The notes: a model not told the origin generated them from the sequence alone. A stretch of 64,000 nucleotides of DNA from Bordetella parapertussis (GCA_943331295.2 CALQLA020000024.1:1-64000); one strand, 5' to 3'. Numbered from the stretch's first letter, positions 17,575 to 27,981 are shown. A program made the numbers and translations.

Positions 17575-17805
17575 ATGGCTGCCTCCGTGCGCCTCAATCC
17601 CGCGAAGCTGCTGCTGAGCAAGTGGACCGCTGCCGCGCCGCGCGACCGGGAGAAGCACTTCATCGTCACCCGGGTGGTTGTACCCGATTCGCCCGAGGCG
17701 CCGATCGAGTTCGTGGAACTCGAAGCGGTGCATTCGCGCCGGAGCCAGACGCTGCGCTGGCGCGAGCTGACCGACGGCAGTCGCTGGCTGCAGGGGTGGC
17801 GCTGA
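17575..17805 (+). CDS. TIGR02450 family Trp-rich protein
   Basis: A 76-residue basic protein matching the small Trp-rich family in which most of the length is one conserved motif. Visible signature elements are NPAKLLLSKWTA, EKHFIVT and RWRELTDGSRWLQGWR. Function is unknown in the family. The ATG lies 1 base after the blc stop, so it is translationally coupled to blc. Confidence 0.85.
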   Translation: MAASVRLNPAKLLLSKWTAAAPRDREKHFIVTRVVVPDSPEAPIEFVELEAVHSRRSQTLRWRELTDGSRWLQGWR

Positions 17806-17878
17806 CGCCGCCCTGCGGTGTCGATGGCGCAGGCGACGGCGGGCGCGGCGGCACGCCGGGCGTCCGGCGCGTTCTGCG

Positions 17879-18637
17879 CTATGCCCGGACGGCGGCAAGC
17901 GCCTGCGTGGCCACCACCTTCATCATCCGGATGTCCGCCATGATGGTGACGAAGCGAAAGCCCTGCGCCACGCGGCGCCTGGCGTCGTCGATGCTGACGG
18001 CATGGATGCCGGCGACCTTGCCCGCCTCCTGCGCGATCTTCAGGATCGCCGCGATGCCTGCTTCCGTCGGCGCTCCGAGGTCCGGCGATTCCGGCGAATA
18101 GCCGAGCGTGATGTTGAGGTCCGCCGGACCGACGAAGCAGCCGTCCACGCCGTCGACGCCGAGGATTTCGCGCGCGTTGCGCAGTGCCTCGACCGACTCC
18201 AGCATCACCAGCGTGAGGAGCTCGTCGGCGGCCTTCGAGAAATAGTCGGCGCCGCCGTAGATTGCGCCGCGCACCGGGCCCCAGCTCCGCGCGCCTTTCG
18301 GCGCGTAGCGGACGCTGGCCGCCACCGCTTCGGCTTCGGCCCGGGTGTTGACCATCGGCACGATGATGCCGAACGCGCCCAGGTCGAGGACGCGCTGGAT
18401 GTACATCGGGATGTTGGCCGGGACGCGCACGACGGGCGTGGCGGGCGTCGACGAGAGCGCTTGCAGCATCGTCGACACGCTGTGGAGACTGTTCTCCCCG
18501 TGCTGCAGGTCAACGACGATGAAGTCGTAGCCGCAGTGGCCGAGGAACTCCGCAACGAGCGGGCTCGCCGCGTTGACCATCGTGCCGAGCGCGGACTTGC
18601 CTTCGCCCAGGCGCTGCTTGCTGAGATTGCGTCGCAC
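17879..18637 (-). CDS. HpcH/HpaI family aldolase
   Basis: Class II, metal-dependent pyruvate aldolase-like enzyme (HpaI, GarL, RhmA relatives), 252 residues. The catalytic base region is FIVVDLQHGENS, the Arg is in VVRVPAN, the metal ligands lie in LVMLESVEAL and GVDGCFVGPADLNITLGY. The start is GTG at 18637 with AGAGGGG upstream; longer frames overlap the Bug gene. It follows the Bug receptor by 41 bases in one operon and probably cleaves the imported hydroxy-oxo acid or a derivative. The adjacent divergent hydroxyacid dehydrogenase fits this role. Confidence 0.88.
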   Translation of the reverse strand: MRRNLSKQRLGEGKSALGTMVNAASPLVAEFLGHCGYDFIVVDLQHGENSLHSVSTMLQALSSTPATPVVRVPANIPMYIQRVLDLGAFGIIVPMVNTRAEAEAVAASVRYAPKGARSWGPVRGAIYGGADYFSKAADELLTLVMLESVEALRNAREILGVDGVDGCFVGPADLNITLGYSPESPDLGAPTEAGIAAILKIAQEAGKVAGIHAVSIDDARRRVAQGFRFVTIMADIRMMKVVATQALAAVRA

Positions 18638-18678
18638 GCGTTTTCCCCTCTTGTCGGCAGCCGTCGGCTGCGGTCGCT

Positions 18679-19650
18679 TCAGTCGATTTTCAGGTTGGTG
18701 TCGCGGGCGAGCTTCTGCCAGCGCACCACCTCGCTCTTCAGCATCGCGGCAAACTCGTCGGGCGAGTTGACCGTGAGGTCGCCGCCGATGCTCGCGAGCT
18801 TCTCCCGCACTTCGGCCGACGCCATCGTCCGGCGCAACTCGGCATTCAGCCGGTCGATGACGGGGCGCGGGGTGCCCGCGGGCGCCGCGAGGCCGTACCA
18901 CGTCAGGAACTGGTATCCCGGCAGCGCGTTCTCGCTGACCGTCGGCACGTCGGGCAGCGCGGCCAGCCGGTTCGGGCCGGTGACCGCGATCGCCTTCAGC
19001 TTGCCGGTCTTCAGGTGGCCCTCGACGGGGCCGATCGACGTGAACAGCAGCTGCACGCGATCGGCGAGCAGGTCGGTGATGGCCGGCCCGTTGCCCTTGT
19101 ACGGCACGTGCGTGAGGTCGATGCCCGCCGCGTACGCGAACGCGACGCCGGAGATGTGGTTGCTCGCGCCGTTGCCGCCCGAGGCGAAGTTGACCTGGCC
19201 GGGCTTCGCCTTCGCCAGCGCGATCAGCTCCTTCGCATCCTTGGCCGGCAGGCCCGGAGAAGCGACGACCACGTGGGGATAGTTGATGAAGAGGCCCACC
19301 GCCGCGAAGTCCTTCAACGGATCGTACGGGGGCTTGCTCTGCAGGCCCGGGACGAGCGTGAAATCGGACGGGGCGAGCAGGATCGTGTAGCCGTCGGGCG
19401 CCGCCTGCTGCACCGCCTGCGTGCCGATCAGGCCGGCGGCGCCGGGCTTGTTGTCGATGACGATCGGCTGGCCCAGGTATTCGGCCATCTTGGCGGCCAC
19501 CACGCGACCGACGAAATCCGACGTCCCGCCCGGCGGGAACGCGATCACCATGCGGATCGGCTTGTTCGGATAGGGCTGCGCCTGCGCGCCGCCGGCGCCA
19601 ATCGCCAGGGCCAGGCCGGCTCCCAGCAGGAGGGTGGAGAGGATCTTCAT
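18679..19650 (-). CDS. Bug family tripartite tricarboxylate transporter receptor
   Basis: Periplasmic receptor of the Bug/TctC type, 323 residues. Residues 1-24 form a signal peptide ending AQA. The mature start YPNKPIRMVIAFPPGG and the VVIDNKPG-type segment (PIVIDNKPGAAGLIG) are hallmarks of the family. Ligands are usually carboxylates. It has AGGAG upstream of the ATG and heads an operon with the HpaI-type aldolase. A sigma70-like promoter with an embedded TTTGATCAAA palindrome lies upstream. As is common in betaproteobacteria, no membrane subunits are nearby. Confidence 0.93.
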   Translation of the reverse strand: MKILSTLLLGAGLALAIGAGGAQAQPYPNKPIRMVIAFPPGGTSDFVGRVVAAKMAEYLGQPIVIDNKPGAAGLIGTQAVQQAAPDGYTILLAPSDFTLVPGLQSKPPYDPLKDFAAVGLFINYPHVVVASPGLPAKDAKELIALAKAKPGQVNFASGGNGASNHISGVAFAYAAGIDLTHVPYKGNGPAITDLLADRVQLLFTSIGPVEGHLKTGKLKAIAVTGPNRLAALPDVPTVSENALPGYQFLTWYGLAAPAGTPRPVIDRLNAELRRTMASAEVREKLASIGGDLTVNSPDEFAAMLKSEVVRWQKLARDTNLKID

Positions 19651-19755
19651 CGGTGCTTCTCCTGGAGGGATCGAAATCCGGTGCGCAGTCCCGGGCGACC
19701 GCGCCGCAGGCCGGCGGGCGCGCGGTGTTGGCGCTGTGTTTCGACGGTGAGCCCG

Positions 19756-19798
19756 ACTCTACGGCATCTTTGATCAAATTTCAACACCGTGGTAAAGT
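19756..19798. promoter_or_regulatory. Overlapping divergent promoters with a candidate GntR operator
   Basis: On the minus strand, -35 TTGAAA (19784-19779) and -10 TAGAGT (19761-19756) are 17 bases apart and drive the Bug-aldolase operon. On the plus strand, TTGATC (19770-19775) and TAAAGT (19793-19798), also 17 bases apart, could drive the dehydrogenase. The palindrome TTTGATCAAA (19769-19778) sits in the minus-strand spacer and overlaps the plus-strand -35. The same palindrome lies in the promoter of the GntR gene at 21578. Confidence 0.65.
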
Positions 19799-19887
19799 CC
19801 GCCAACCCGCCGCGGCAATGCCGGCACCCGCGCGGCACATTTCGCCGCGGCATGCACGCCGCCCGTCCACCTCGAGGCTCGTCCATC

Positions 19888-20829
19888 ATGGCCACCCGTC
19901 CCGACGTGCTCCTCATCGGCCCGCTGATCCCGCACGCGATGGCGCAGCTGGAAGCCGCTTACGTGGTCCACCGCTACGATCTCGCGCCGTCGCGCGACGC
20001 GCTGGTCGCCGAACTGGCGCCGCGCCTTTCCGCCATCGCCACGCGCGGCGACTATCCGCTGCCGGGCGCGCTGCTGCGGCAGTTGCCGGGCGTGAAGCTG
20101 GTCGCGTCGTCGGGCGTCGGCTACGACGGCGTCGACATCGCGGCGGCGCGCGCGCTGGGCATTGCCGTCACGAACTCCGCCGGCGGCGCCTCGGAGTGCG
20201 TCGCCGACACCACGCTCGCGCTGATCCTCGCCACCGTGCGCCGGACCGTGTGCAACGACCGCTACGTCCGTGCCGGCGGCTGGCTCAGGGCGCCGGCGCC
20301 GCTGACCGACAAGGTATGGGGCGAGCGCCTCGGCATCATCGGGCTGGGCAGCATCGGCCGCGCGATCGCGCGGCGCGCGGAAGGCTTCCGGATGGACATC
20401 GCGTACCACGGCCGCCGCCCGCAGCCGGACGTCGCGTACCGCTACTACGCGAGCCCCGTCGAGCTCGCGCGCGACGTGAAGATCCTCGTCGTCGCGATTC
20501 CCGGCGGCAGCGCCACGCGGGGATTCGTGAGCCGCGAGGTGATCGACGCGCTCGGCCCCGGCGGCTACCTCGTCAACATCTCGCGCGGCTCCAACGTCGA
20601 CGAACCGTACCTCGTCGACGCGCTGGTCAACGGGCGCCTGGCCGGCGCCGGGCTCGACGTCTTCGCCCGCGAGCCGCACGTACCCGAGGCGCTCTTCGCG
20701 CTGGACAACGTGGTGCTGCAGCCGCACGTGGGCAGCGGCAGCCAGGCCACGCGCGACGCGCTGGGGCAGTTCGTGGTCGACAACCTCGCCGCGTTCTTCG
20801 CGGGCAGGCCGCTGCTGACGCCGGTGTAG
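19888..20829 (+). CDS. D-isomer specific 2-hydroxyacid dehydrogenase
   Basis: NAD(P)-dependent reductase of 2-oxo acids (or the reverse), 313 residues, in the hydroxypyruvate/glyoxylate reductase group. The nucleotide-binding motif is GIIGLGSIGRAIA (about 149-161). Catalytic residues are the Arg in VNISRGSNVDE, the Glu in AREPHVPE and the His in LQPHVGSGS. The ATG at 19888 is chosen for the family N-terminus, with GAGG 10 bases upstream. It is divergent from the Bug-aldolase operon and shares its regulatory region, so it probably acts on the aldolase substrate or product. Confidence 0.9.
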   Translation: MATRPDVLLIGPLIPHAMAQLEAAYVVHRYDLAPSRDALVAELAPRLSAIATRGDYPLPGALLRQLPGVKLVASSGVGYDGVDIAAARALGIAVTNSAGGASECVADTTLALILATVRRTVCNDRYVRAGGWLRAPAPLTDKVWGERLGIIGLGSIGRAIARRAEGFRMDIAYHGRRPQPDVAYRYYASPVELARDVKILVVAIPGGSATRGFVSREVIDALGPGGYLVNISRGSNVDEPYLVDALVNGRLAGAGLDVFAREPHVPEALFALDNVVLQPHVGSGSQATRDALGQFVVDNLAAFFAGRPLLTPV

Positions 20830-20832
20830 CGC

Positions 20833-21531
20833 CTAGTCCGGCAGCAGCGACAGCAGTTCGTCGCGGGCCCCTTCGCAATGCCGGCGGGCGATCTCGCCGG
20901 CGCGCTTCCCGTCCTTGCGCGCGATCGCCCGCAGCAGCGCGCGGTGCTCGGCGATCACGGCGTCGGTGCGCTTGGGGCCGAAGCCGAAGCGCACGCGGAG
21001 TGCCTGGATCAGCAGGCGCCCGCGCGAGAGCATCCGCACGGCTTCCGGATTGTCGGCGACCCGATTGATCGCGTCGTGCAGACGCAGGTTCGCGCTGACG
21101 ATCGCGAGCGGCTCCCCGCGCCGCGCCGCCGCCTCGTAGTCGAGCGCGAGCGCTTCGAGCTCGGCCAGCGCGGCCCGGTCGATGCGCTGCGCGCATTTCT
21201 CGGTGAGCATCACCTCGATCGCGGCGCGCAGCTCCAGCATGTTGCGCACGAAGCGGGCATCCACCGCGCGGATCACCGCGCCGCGATGCGGATAGAGGTC
21301 GAGCACGCCCTCGGCCTCGAGCTCCTGCAGCGCCACCCGCACCGGCATGTGGCTGACCGCGCACAGTTCGGCGATGTCGTCGATCTTCATCCGCGCGCCG
21401 GGCTTGAATTCCCCCAGCAGGATGCGCCGGCGCAGGTCGGCGGCGACCTGCATCGCGGAGGTGGCCGAGGGGCCCGGCGGCTGCACCTTCCCGGGGCGGG
21501 TCTCGCCGGCTTTCATCGCGTGCGACGCCAT
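20833..21531 (-). CDS. GntR family transcriptional regulator, FCD type
   Basis: Repressor-type regulator, 232 residues: winged helix-turn-helix (about 20-85, with LRRRILLGEFKPGARM and AVSHMPVRVALQELEAEG) and an all-helical FCD ligand domain with metal-site residues. The ORF is open to 21576, but a -10 box (21565-21570) lies inside that extension, so I start at ATG 21531, which has GAGG 8 bases upstream. It is convergent with the dehydrogenase gene (3-base gap). It very probably controls the adjacent Bug-aldolase and dehydrogenase genes and itself through the shared TTTGATCAAA sites. Confidence 0.88.
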   Translation of the reverse strand: MASHAMKAGETRPGKVQPPGPSATSAMQVAADLRRRILLGEFKPGARMKIDDIAELCAVSHMPVRVALQELEAEGVLDLYPHRGAVIRAVDARFVRNMLELRAAIEVMLTEKCAQRIDRAALAELEALALDYEAAARRGEPLAIVSANLRLHDAINRVADNPEAVRMLSRGRLLIQALRVRFGFGPKRTDAVIAEHRALLRAIARKDGKRAGEIARRHCEGARDELLSLLPD

Positions 21532-21564
21532 CAATGGAGCCTCGAACCCGGATGCCAAAGGCTG

Positions 21565-21594
21565 ACTATAGGTCATATTTGATCAAAATTGCAA
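21565..21594 (-). promoter_or_regulatory. GntR promoter with operator in the spacer
   Basis: Minus-strand -35 TTGCAA (21594-21589) and -10 TATAGT (21570-21565) are 18 bases apart. TTTGATCAAA (21578-21587) lies in the spacer, the same arrangement as at 19769. The two sites share the longer pattern ATNTTTGATCAAANTT, and this supports negative autoregulation. Confidence 0.65.
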
Positions 21595-21879
21595 ACTGCT
21601 GCGACGCTGCGCACGCATCGCCGACATCGGCATCGACGGGATCGATCCCGGGGACCGCTCGGGTCTGGAATCGCGGCTGCGTCCTGGCACTGACCGATCG
21701 AATGGACGGGCTCGATCGATGCCGCGGCTTTCGTAGCGCCAAGGTGGCAGAAAGGTCCACGCACAGATACGGATCCAAGCATCGACACTGCCCGGCGCCG
21801 GATGCTCGCGCAGGCTGGCGTGCCGGTCAGGTCAGGCAGGCGACGGCGCGGGCATCGATCGCCGCGCGTCGCCTGGCGT
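21595..21879. other. Intergenic region, nothing recognised
   Basis: About 285 bases between the GntR promoter and the surface-protein remnant. No frame shows a domain and no RNA or terminator was seen. It may be decayed sequence belonging to the truncated gene beyond it. Confidence 0.4.
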
Positions 21880-22239
21880 TCACACTCGGCGCCGCCGGTA
21901 CAAGACGCCGATGAGCGAAACCAGCAGTCCAAGCAGCGCCAGGGGCCAGCCGGTGACAGCGGGCACCGTCAACACCGGTACGCTGATCGACGCGGCGATG
22001 GATGGGGGGCCCGTACCCACGGCGTTGGTCGCGGTGACATCACGGACGAAGAAGTTCGCCTCATTCCCCGCAACATCCCACGTCTGCGCCGTGAACCCGC
22101 CGGCAGCGGTCTGCTCCAGGCGCCATGCCGGCGTGTCGCCTGTCTCCATATGCAGATCCTTGGCCGGCGTCGCCGTACGCAGGCCGACTCTGCCGGTGCC
22201 ATCAACGAACAAGCTGTTGTTCGGCTGAGGCGAGCGCAA
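21880..22239 (-). pseudogene. Remnant of a surface protein with a C-terminal sorting-type tail
   Basis: The frame has only a TTG at 22239 and a stop codon five codons upstream. It begins inside a repeat-type domain (NNSLFVDGTGRVGL, DLHMETGDTPAWRLEQ, TWDVAGNEANFFVRDVT) typical of large tail-fibre-like or surface proteins. It then jumps into a Pro/Ser-rich linker, a hydrophobic helix (GWPLALLGLLVSLIGVL) and an Arg cluster (YRRRRV), as in PEP-CTERM/IPTL-CTERM style anchors. The 5' end is missing and an internal deletion seems to have joined the two parts. Confidence 0.6.
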
Positions 22240-22416
22240 TCGTGATGCGTTTCAGCAGATAGTCCTTGCGGAGATTACCCGGTCAAGCTATACCCCAACG
22301 CTCGTGCGTAATGACTCAGTCGATGTCCTGATGCGCCATCGCACCGCCCTCGAGGAGCAGCCTGCCTGCCGCCACCCGGTTGCTCTTCCCGAAGCCGGCG
22401 AAGAGTCGGACAGCGC

Positions 22417-22442
22417 AAAGAAAAGAGGCCGCGACAGCGGCC
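22417..22442 (-). terminator. Rho-independent terminator after tRNA-Pro
   Basis: On the minus strand GGCCGC, a 4-base loop TGTC and GCGGCC form a 6-bp stem, followed by TCTTTTCTTT. It lies 25 bases after the tRNA 3' end and would terminate the pheST-ihfA-merR-tRNA transcript. Confidence 0.8.
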
Positions 22443-22467
22443 CCGAGTCTTCTTGCCAAAGTGTTTT

Positions 22468-22544
22468 TGGTCGGGGCGAGAAGATTCGAACTTCCGACCC
22501 CCTGCACCCCATGCAGGTGCGCTACCAGGCTGCGCTACGCCCCG
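22468..22544 (-). tRNA. tRNA-Pro (GGG)
   Basis: The minus-strand cloverleaf has a 7-bp acceptor stem (CGGGGCG with CGCCCCG), D-arm with GGTAGCGC, anticodon stem CCTGC/GCAGG and loop ATGGGGT giving anticodon GGG. The T-arm is GTTCGAATC-like and CCA is encoded at 22470-22468. The total is 77 bases. Its place after merR-ihfA-pheT is the usual one in betaproteobacteria. Confidence 0.95.
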
Positions 22545-22569
22545 ACGACAATCCGAAATTATATCTGTT

Positions 22570-22986
22570 TTACTCGCCTGGGCCTAGCAGGCGGCGTATG
22601 TTCTCGAGTTCGCGCCGCAATTCCGCGATCGACATCGCGGCCGATGCCACCGGCGGCGGATCCGCCGCGGGCTCTCCCGCACCCTCCGGCGGCGGGGGTT
22701 CGGTGAGGATGCCCGGCTCCGACTCCAACCGGTGCCGCGCCCCGTTGATCGTGAAGCCCTGTTCGTAGAGCAGGTCGCGGATGCGCCGGATCAGCAGCAC
22801 CTCGTGGTGCTGGTAGTAGCGCCGGTTGCCGCGCCGCTTGACGGGCTTCAGTTGCGAGAATTCCTGCTCCCAATACCGGAGCACGTGCGGCTTCACCGCA
22901 CAGAGGTCGCTGACCTCGCCGATGGTGAAATAACGCTTGGCGGGGATCGGCGGGAGCGGCGCCTTAGGTCGGCTGAGTTCCGGCAT
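22570..22986 (-). CDS. MerR family transcriptional regulator
   Basis: The 138-residue protein has an N-terminal MerR winged-helix domain (about 17-88: [20 protein letters not shown], then [19 protein letters not shown]). A Pro-rich linker and a short helix ([16 protein letters not shown]) follow. It lacks the Cys residues of metal-sensing members. It overlaps the 3' end of ihfA by 23 bases, so it is translationally coupled. This MerR-like gene beside ihfA and pheT is highly conserved; its target is not established. Confidence 0.92.
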   Translation of the reverse strand: MPELSRPKAPLPPIPAKRYFTIGEVSDLCAVKPHVLRYWEQEFSQLKPVKRRGNRRYYQHHEVLLIRRIRDLLYEQGFTINGARHRLESEPGILTEPPPPEGAGEPAADPPPVASAAMSIAELRRELENIRRLLGPGE

Positions 22987-23272
22987 GGTTCGCAGCTTCG
23001 ACCATGGCCTTCAATTTCTGGCTGGCGTGAAAAGTGACGACGCGGCGCGCAGTGATCGGAATCTCCTCGCCGGTCTTTGGATTGCGGCCGGGGCGCTGCG
23101 GCTTTTCCCGCAGTTGGAAATTGCCGAAGCCGGACAGCTTGACGCTGTCGCCGGCTTCGAGCGCGATGCGGATTTCCTCGAAGAACCGCTCGACCATGTC
23201 CTTCGCCTCGCGCTTGTTGAGGCCAAGTTGTTCGAAGAGCAGGTCGGCGAGTTCGGCTTTGGTGAGCGTCAT
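22964..23272 (-). CDS. ihfA: Integration host factor subunit alpha
   Basis: DNA-bending nucleoid protein that pairs with IhfB, 102 residues. It has the family order: helix-rich N-terminus ([18 protein letters not shown]), the hinge [10 protein letters not shown], and the arm with [14 protein letters not shown], including the Pro-containing DNA-intercalating loop. It overlaps the pheT stop by 4 bases and the merR start by 23, as in many proteobacteria. Confidence 0.97.
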   Translation of the reverse strand: MTLTKAELADLLFEQLGLNKREAKDMVERFFEEIRIALEAGDSVKLSGFGNFQLREKPQRPGRNPKTGEEIPITARRVVTFHASQKLKAMVEAANHAGTQPT

Positions 23273-25653
23273 CGGGGGTCCTGTTGGCGGAGCGTTCCGC
23301 CGAACCGTTCCGCCAGCGTGCGCAGCATTTCTGCTACTGTGGCGTCGATCTCGGTGTCCGTCAAAGTACGTTGAGTATCCTGCATAAGCACCAGAATCGC
23401 AAGGCTTTTCCTGCCTTGATCGATGCTGGCGCCGCGGTAGACGTCAAAGATTTCGATGGTGTCGACGTGCGGCCGCCGAGTGGTCCGGAGCGCGGCCAGC
23501 ACGTCGGCCGCGGGGACGTTCTCGTCGACGACGACGGCGATGTCGCGGCGCGCGACCGGAAGCTTCGAGACGGCGGCGGCGGCGGGAAACGGCCGCCGCA
23601 ACAGGGGTGCGAGGTCGAGCTCGAACACGATCGGCGCGCGCGGCAGGTCGAAGTGGCGGCCGAGCCGTGGATGGAGTTCCCCGAGCCAGCCGATGTCGGC
23701 GCCGTCCAGCGCGACGCGCGCGCTGCGACCCGGGTGCAGCGCCGGGTGCGCGTCGCGCCGGGTCGAGAGCGCACGCGGCGCGACCAGCGTCTCGAGGTCG
23801 CCCTTGACGTCGAACAGGTCGACCGGCCGCTTCGGCGCGCCCCATTGCTCGGGCAGCGCGTCGCCATAGGCGAGTCCCGCGAGGCGCAGCGGCTGCTCGC
23901 AGCCGGTGCCGGCGCGGACGAAGCAGCGGCCCGTCTCGAACACGCGCACGCGGTCGCGCTTCCTCGCCAGGTTGCCGGCGAGCACCTCGATCAGCCCGCC
24001 CCACAGCGTGGTGCGCATCACGTCGAGGTGCGCGGCGATCGGGTTCAGCACGCCGATCGGCGCGTCGGACGCGCTGCGCCCGGGGAAGAGCGCCGCCTCC
24101 CACGCCGAACTCACGAAGCTGAACGTGATGGCTTCCTGCCAGTCGCGCTGCACGAGCCGCCGTTTCAGCGCCGGCGTCGTCAGGCCGGCCTCGGGGTCGG
24201 GCAGCATGCTCTGCAGGTGCGGCGCGGGCACGGCGGGAATCGCATCGTAGCCGTACAGCCGCGCGATCTCCTCGACGAAGTCCTCCTCGATCGCGAGATC
24301 GAAGCGGTACGACGGCGGCGTGACCGTGAAGTCGTCGCCCACCCGCGTGTAGGCGAGCCCCAGGCGGTCGAAAATGGCCGCGATCGCCGGCGCCGGCAGC
24401 GCGACGCCGAGCAGCCGGGCGACGCGCGCGGTGCGCACGCGCACGGGATCGCGCTGCGGGAGCGTCGCGGTGACGTCGCCGAGCGGGCCGGCGCGGCCGC
24501 CGCAGATCGCGAGGATCAGCTGCGTGGCGCGCTCGACGCCGGCGGCGCAGCCGCCGAAGTCGACGCCGCGCTCGAACCGGTAGCCGGCGTCGCTGACGAA
24601 GCCCAGCCGGCGCGACTTGCCCTGGATCACCTCGGGCGCCCAGAACGCGCCTTCGAGGAACACGGTGCTGGTATCGTCACCGATGCCCGAATGCTCGCCG
24701 CCCATGATGCCGGCGAGCCCGAGCGGCTTCTTCTCGTCGCAGACCAGCAGCAGGTCGGGCTCCAGGTCCAGCACCTGGCCGTTCAGCAGCGTGAGCTGCT
24801 CGCCCGGGCGCGCGAACCGGACGACGATGCCGCCCTCGAGGCGCCGCGCATCGTAGGCGTGCAGCGGCTGGCCCTGTTCCAGCATCACGTAGTTGGTGAT
24901 GTCGACCACCGCCGAGATCGAGCGGATGCCGCTGCGCTCCAGCCGCGCTTTCATCCACGACGGCGTCGGCGCCGTCGGGACGATGCCTTCGATCGTCCGG
25001 CTGGCGAAGCGCGGGCAGGCAACAGGCTCGTCGACGCGCACGGCGCGCACGGCGGCGGACGCGACCGGCGTGGCCGGGATGGCGGGCAATGCGAGCGGCG
25101 CGCCGGTGATCGCGGCGACCTCGCGCGCGAGTCCGGCGAGCGACAGGCAATCGGCGCGATTGGGCGTGAGCTTCAGCGTGATCAGCGTGTCGTCGAGCGC
25201 CAGCGCGGCGCGCAGGTCAACGCCGACGACGGCGTCGGCATCGAGCGCGAGGAGGCCGGACGCGTCGTCGGCGATGCCGAGTTCCTTCGCCGAGCACAGC
25301 ATGCCCTGCGACTCGACGCCGCGCATCTTCGCCGCCTTGATCGCGAAGCCGCCAGGGAGCAGGGCGCCGATCATCGCGCAGGGCACCTTCATGCCCGCGG
25401 CGGCGTTGGGCGCCCCGCAGACGATCGACAGCGGCGCGCCGGTGCCCGCGTCGACCGTGCAGACGCGCAGCCGGTCGGCGTCGGGGTGCGGCGCCACGGC
25501 GTCGATCCGCGCGACGACGACGCCGGTGAAGGCCGGGGCGGCGGTGACGGCCGCCTCGACTTCGAGGCCCGCCATCGTCAGCTTGTCGCACAGCGCCGCG
25601 CTGTCGATCGGGGGATCGACCAGCGTGCGCAGCCAGAGTTCGGAGAATTTCAT
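23269..25653 (-). CDS. pheT: Phenylalanine-tRNA ligase beta subunit
   Basis: Beta chain of the heterotetrameric PheRS, 794 residues, with the full domain set. A tRNA-binding EMAP-like domain lies at about 40-150 ([20 protein letters not shown]). B3/B4 editing is at ~210-400, B5 DNA-binding fold at ~405-475, and a catalytic-like module follows. The C-terminal anticodon-binding (FDX-ACB) domain is at ~700-794. It begins 12 bases after pheS and is co-transcribed with it and ihfA. Confidence 0.97.
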   Translation of the reverse strand: MKFSELWLRTLVDPPIDSAALCDKLTMAGLEVEAAVTAAPAFTGVVVARIDAVAPHPDADRLRVCTVDAGTGAPLSIVCGAPNAAAGMKVPCAMIGALLPGGFAIKAAKMRGVESQGMLCSAKELGIADDASGLLALDADAVVGVDLRAALALDDTLITLKLTPNRADCLSLAGLAREVAAITGAPLALPAIPATPVASAAVRAVRVDEPVACPRFASRTIEGIVPTAPTPSWMKARLERSGIRSISAVVDITNYVMLEQGQPLHAYDARRLEGGIVVRFARPGEQLTLLNGQVLDLEPDLLLVCDEKKPLGLAGIMGGEHSGIGDDTSTVFLEGAFWAPEVIQGKSRRLGFVSDAGYRFERGVDFGGCAAGVERATQLILAICGGRAGPLGDVTATLPQRDPVRVRTARVARLLGVALPAPAIAAIFDRLGLAYTRVGDDFTVTPPSYRFDLAIEEDFVEEIARLYGYDAIPAVPAPHLQSMLPDPEAGLTTPALKRRLVQRDWQEAITFSFVSSAWEAALFPGRSASDAPIGVLNPIAAHLDVMRTTLWGGLIEVLAGNLARKRDRVRVFETGRCFVRAGTGCEQPLRLAGLAYGDALPEQWGAPKRPVDLFDVKGDLETLVAPRALSTRRDAHPALHPGRSARVALDGADIGWLGELHPRLGRHFDLPRAPIVFELDLAPLLRRPFPAAAAVSKLPVARRDIAVVVDENVPAADVLAALRTTRRPHVDTIEIFDVYRGASIDQGRKSLAILVLMQDTQRTLTDTEIDATVAEMLRTLAERFGGTLRQQDPR

Positions 25654-25665
25654 CGCGGGGGCCCC

Positions 25666-26883
<1,218 letters not shown>

Positions 26884-27891
26884 TTACTGTCGTGAATTGA
26901 ACTGCCCGGCAACGATGCTGGCGACGAACTCGGTCGCATAAGCGATTTCCGCGCGCTCGCGCGCCCGCTGCGCGATGCGCCGGCAATCGTCGTCGTGATC
27001 GCGACACCATTGCAGCCGCGCTTCCAGATCCGAGAAATCGTTGGCGACCGGGACGTAGTGGTGCCAGGGATCGAACAGCCGCGTGAAGAGGGTTTCCCAG
27101 GGCGAGTCGGTTGCGAGCATCACGGAACCGCTCATCAGCTTCCAGGCCCAGGCGTCCCACGTGCGCGTGTAGCCGTCGACGTCGAGGATCCATTTGCATC
27201 CCATCTGCGTCGCGTGGGGCACCGCTTCGCCGAGATGCACGTCGACGTCGAGGCCCGACGCGGCGACCACCTCCCGCAGGTAGCGGCGCGGGTGCGGCCT
27301 GCCGGCGACGAAGGGCGGATAGAAATTCGTCGTCTCGCCGTGATCGCCGCCGCAGTAAACGGCGCGCGACGCCCGCAGGTGCCAGGGGACGTCGGCGCCG
27401 CGGATTTCGGCGAACATCTGCGCGTAATGGTCGCGCGCCACGTAATGCGCCTCCGGCAGCAGCAATGCGCTCGGGTCGCCGCGGTGCGCGCCGAAACAGG
27501 CGACGCGGCGGCGGTCCGGCGAGAGTTGCGGCAATTCGCCCGCGCCGCCGCGCCATTCGTCCTGGTCATCGAGGTCGCCCGGCGGCACCCAGCGATAGTC
27601 GGCGGCGTAGGGGGTTCGCTCACGCCAGCCGTCCCAGAAGCACAACGGAAACCAGAGCGATCGCGCAGGCAGGCGAGGCAGCACGTGGGACTGCAGGAAA
27701 CGCAGCGTCGGCGGAACACGGGACATGAATACCGGGTCCTGCGGCATCGATGGCGGCGCGACGAACCAGGAACTGCTGCCTGCCATCTTGCCTGCGAGCG
27801 CGACGTTCCGCGGCAGCGTCGGGACGGCGGACGCGAAGACCCGCGCGAACGCTTCGCGGCTGCCGATGAAGATCCTGGGGTCAGCAGGCAT
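26884..27891 (-). CDS. Glycosyltransferase family 90 (CAP10-type) protein
   Basis: Probable glycosyltransferase of the CAP10/GT90 type, which modifies surface polysaccharide or LPS; 335 residues. The diagnostic C-terminal block is visible: CKWILDVDGYTRTWDAWAWK, then LMSGSVMLATDSPWETLFTR and DPWHHYVPVANDFSDL. N-terminal parts fit the family (VACFGAHRGDPSALLL). It has no signal peptide or membrane helix. It sits between rplT and pheS, which are normally adjacent, flanked by the rplT terminator (27958-27981) and the pheS promoter, so it is a separate unit inserted into a conserved cluster. Acceptor and donor are unknown. Confidence 0.8.
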   Translation of the reverse strand: MPADPRIFIGSREAFARVFASAVPTLPRNVALAGKMAGSSSWFVAPPSMPQDPVFMSRVPPTLRFLQSHVLPRLPARSLWFPLCFWDGWRERTPYAADYRWVPPGDLDDQDEWRGGAGELPQLSPDRRRVACFGAHRGDPSALLLPEAHYVARDHYAQMFAEIRGADVPWHLRASRAVYCGGDHGETTNFYPPFVAGRPHPRRYLREVVAASGLDVDVHLGEAVPHATQMGCKWILDVDGYTRTWDAWAWKLMSGSVMLATDSPWETLFTRLFDPWHHYVPVANDFSDLEARLQWCRDHDDDCRRIAQRARERAEIAYATEFVASIVAGQFNSRQ

Positions 27892-27957
27892 CCGGATAAT
27901 CCGCCATTCGTGGATACTGCCACGGATCGATCGTCAACCCGGCCGCGGCCGGGCGAC

Positions 27958-27981
27958 AAAAAAGCCGCACGAGGCGGCTTT
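27958..27981 (-). terminator. Rho-independent terminator after rplT
   Basis: Minus-strand 8-bp stem AAAGCCGC / GCGGCTTT with a 5-base loop, followed by a run of T residues. It lies 52 bases after the rplT stop and separates the thrS-infC-rpmI-rplT transcript from the GT90 gene. Confidence 0.9.
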
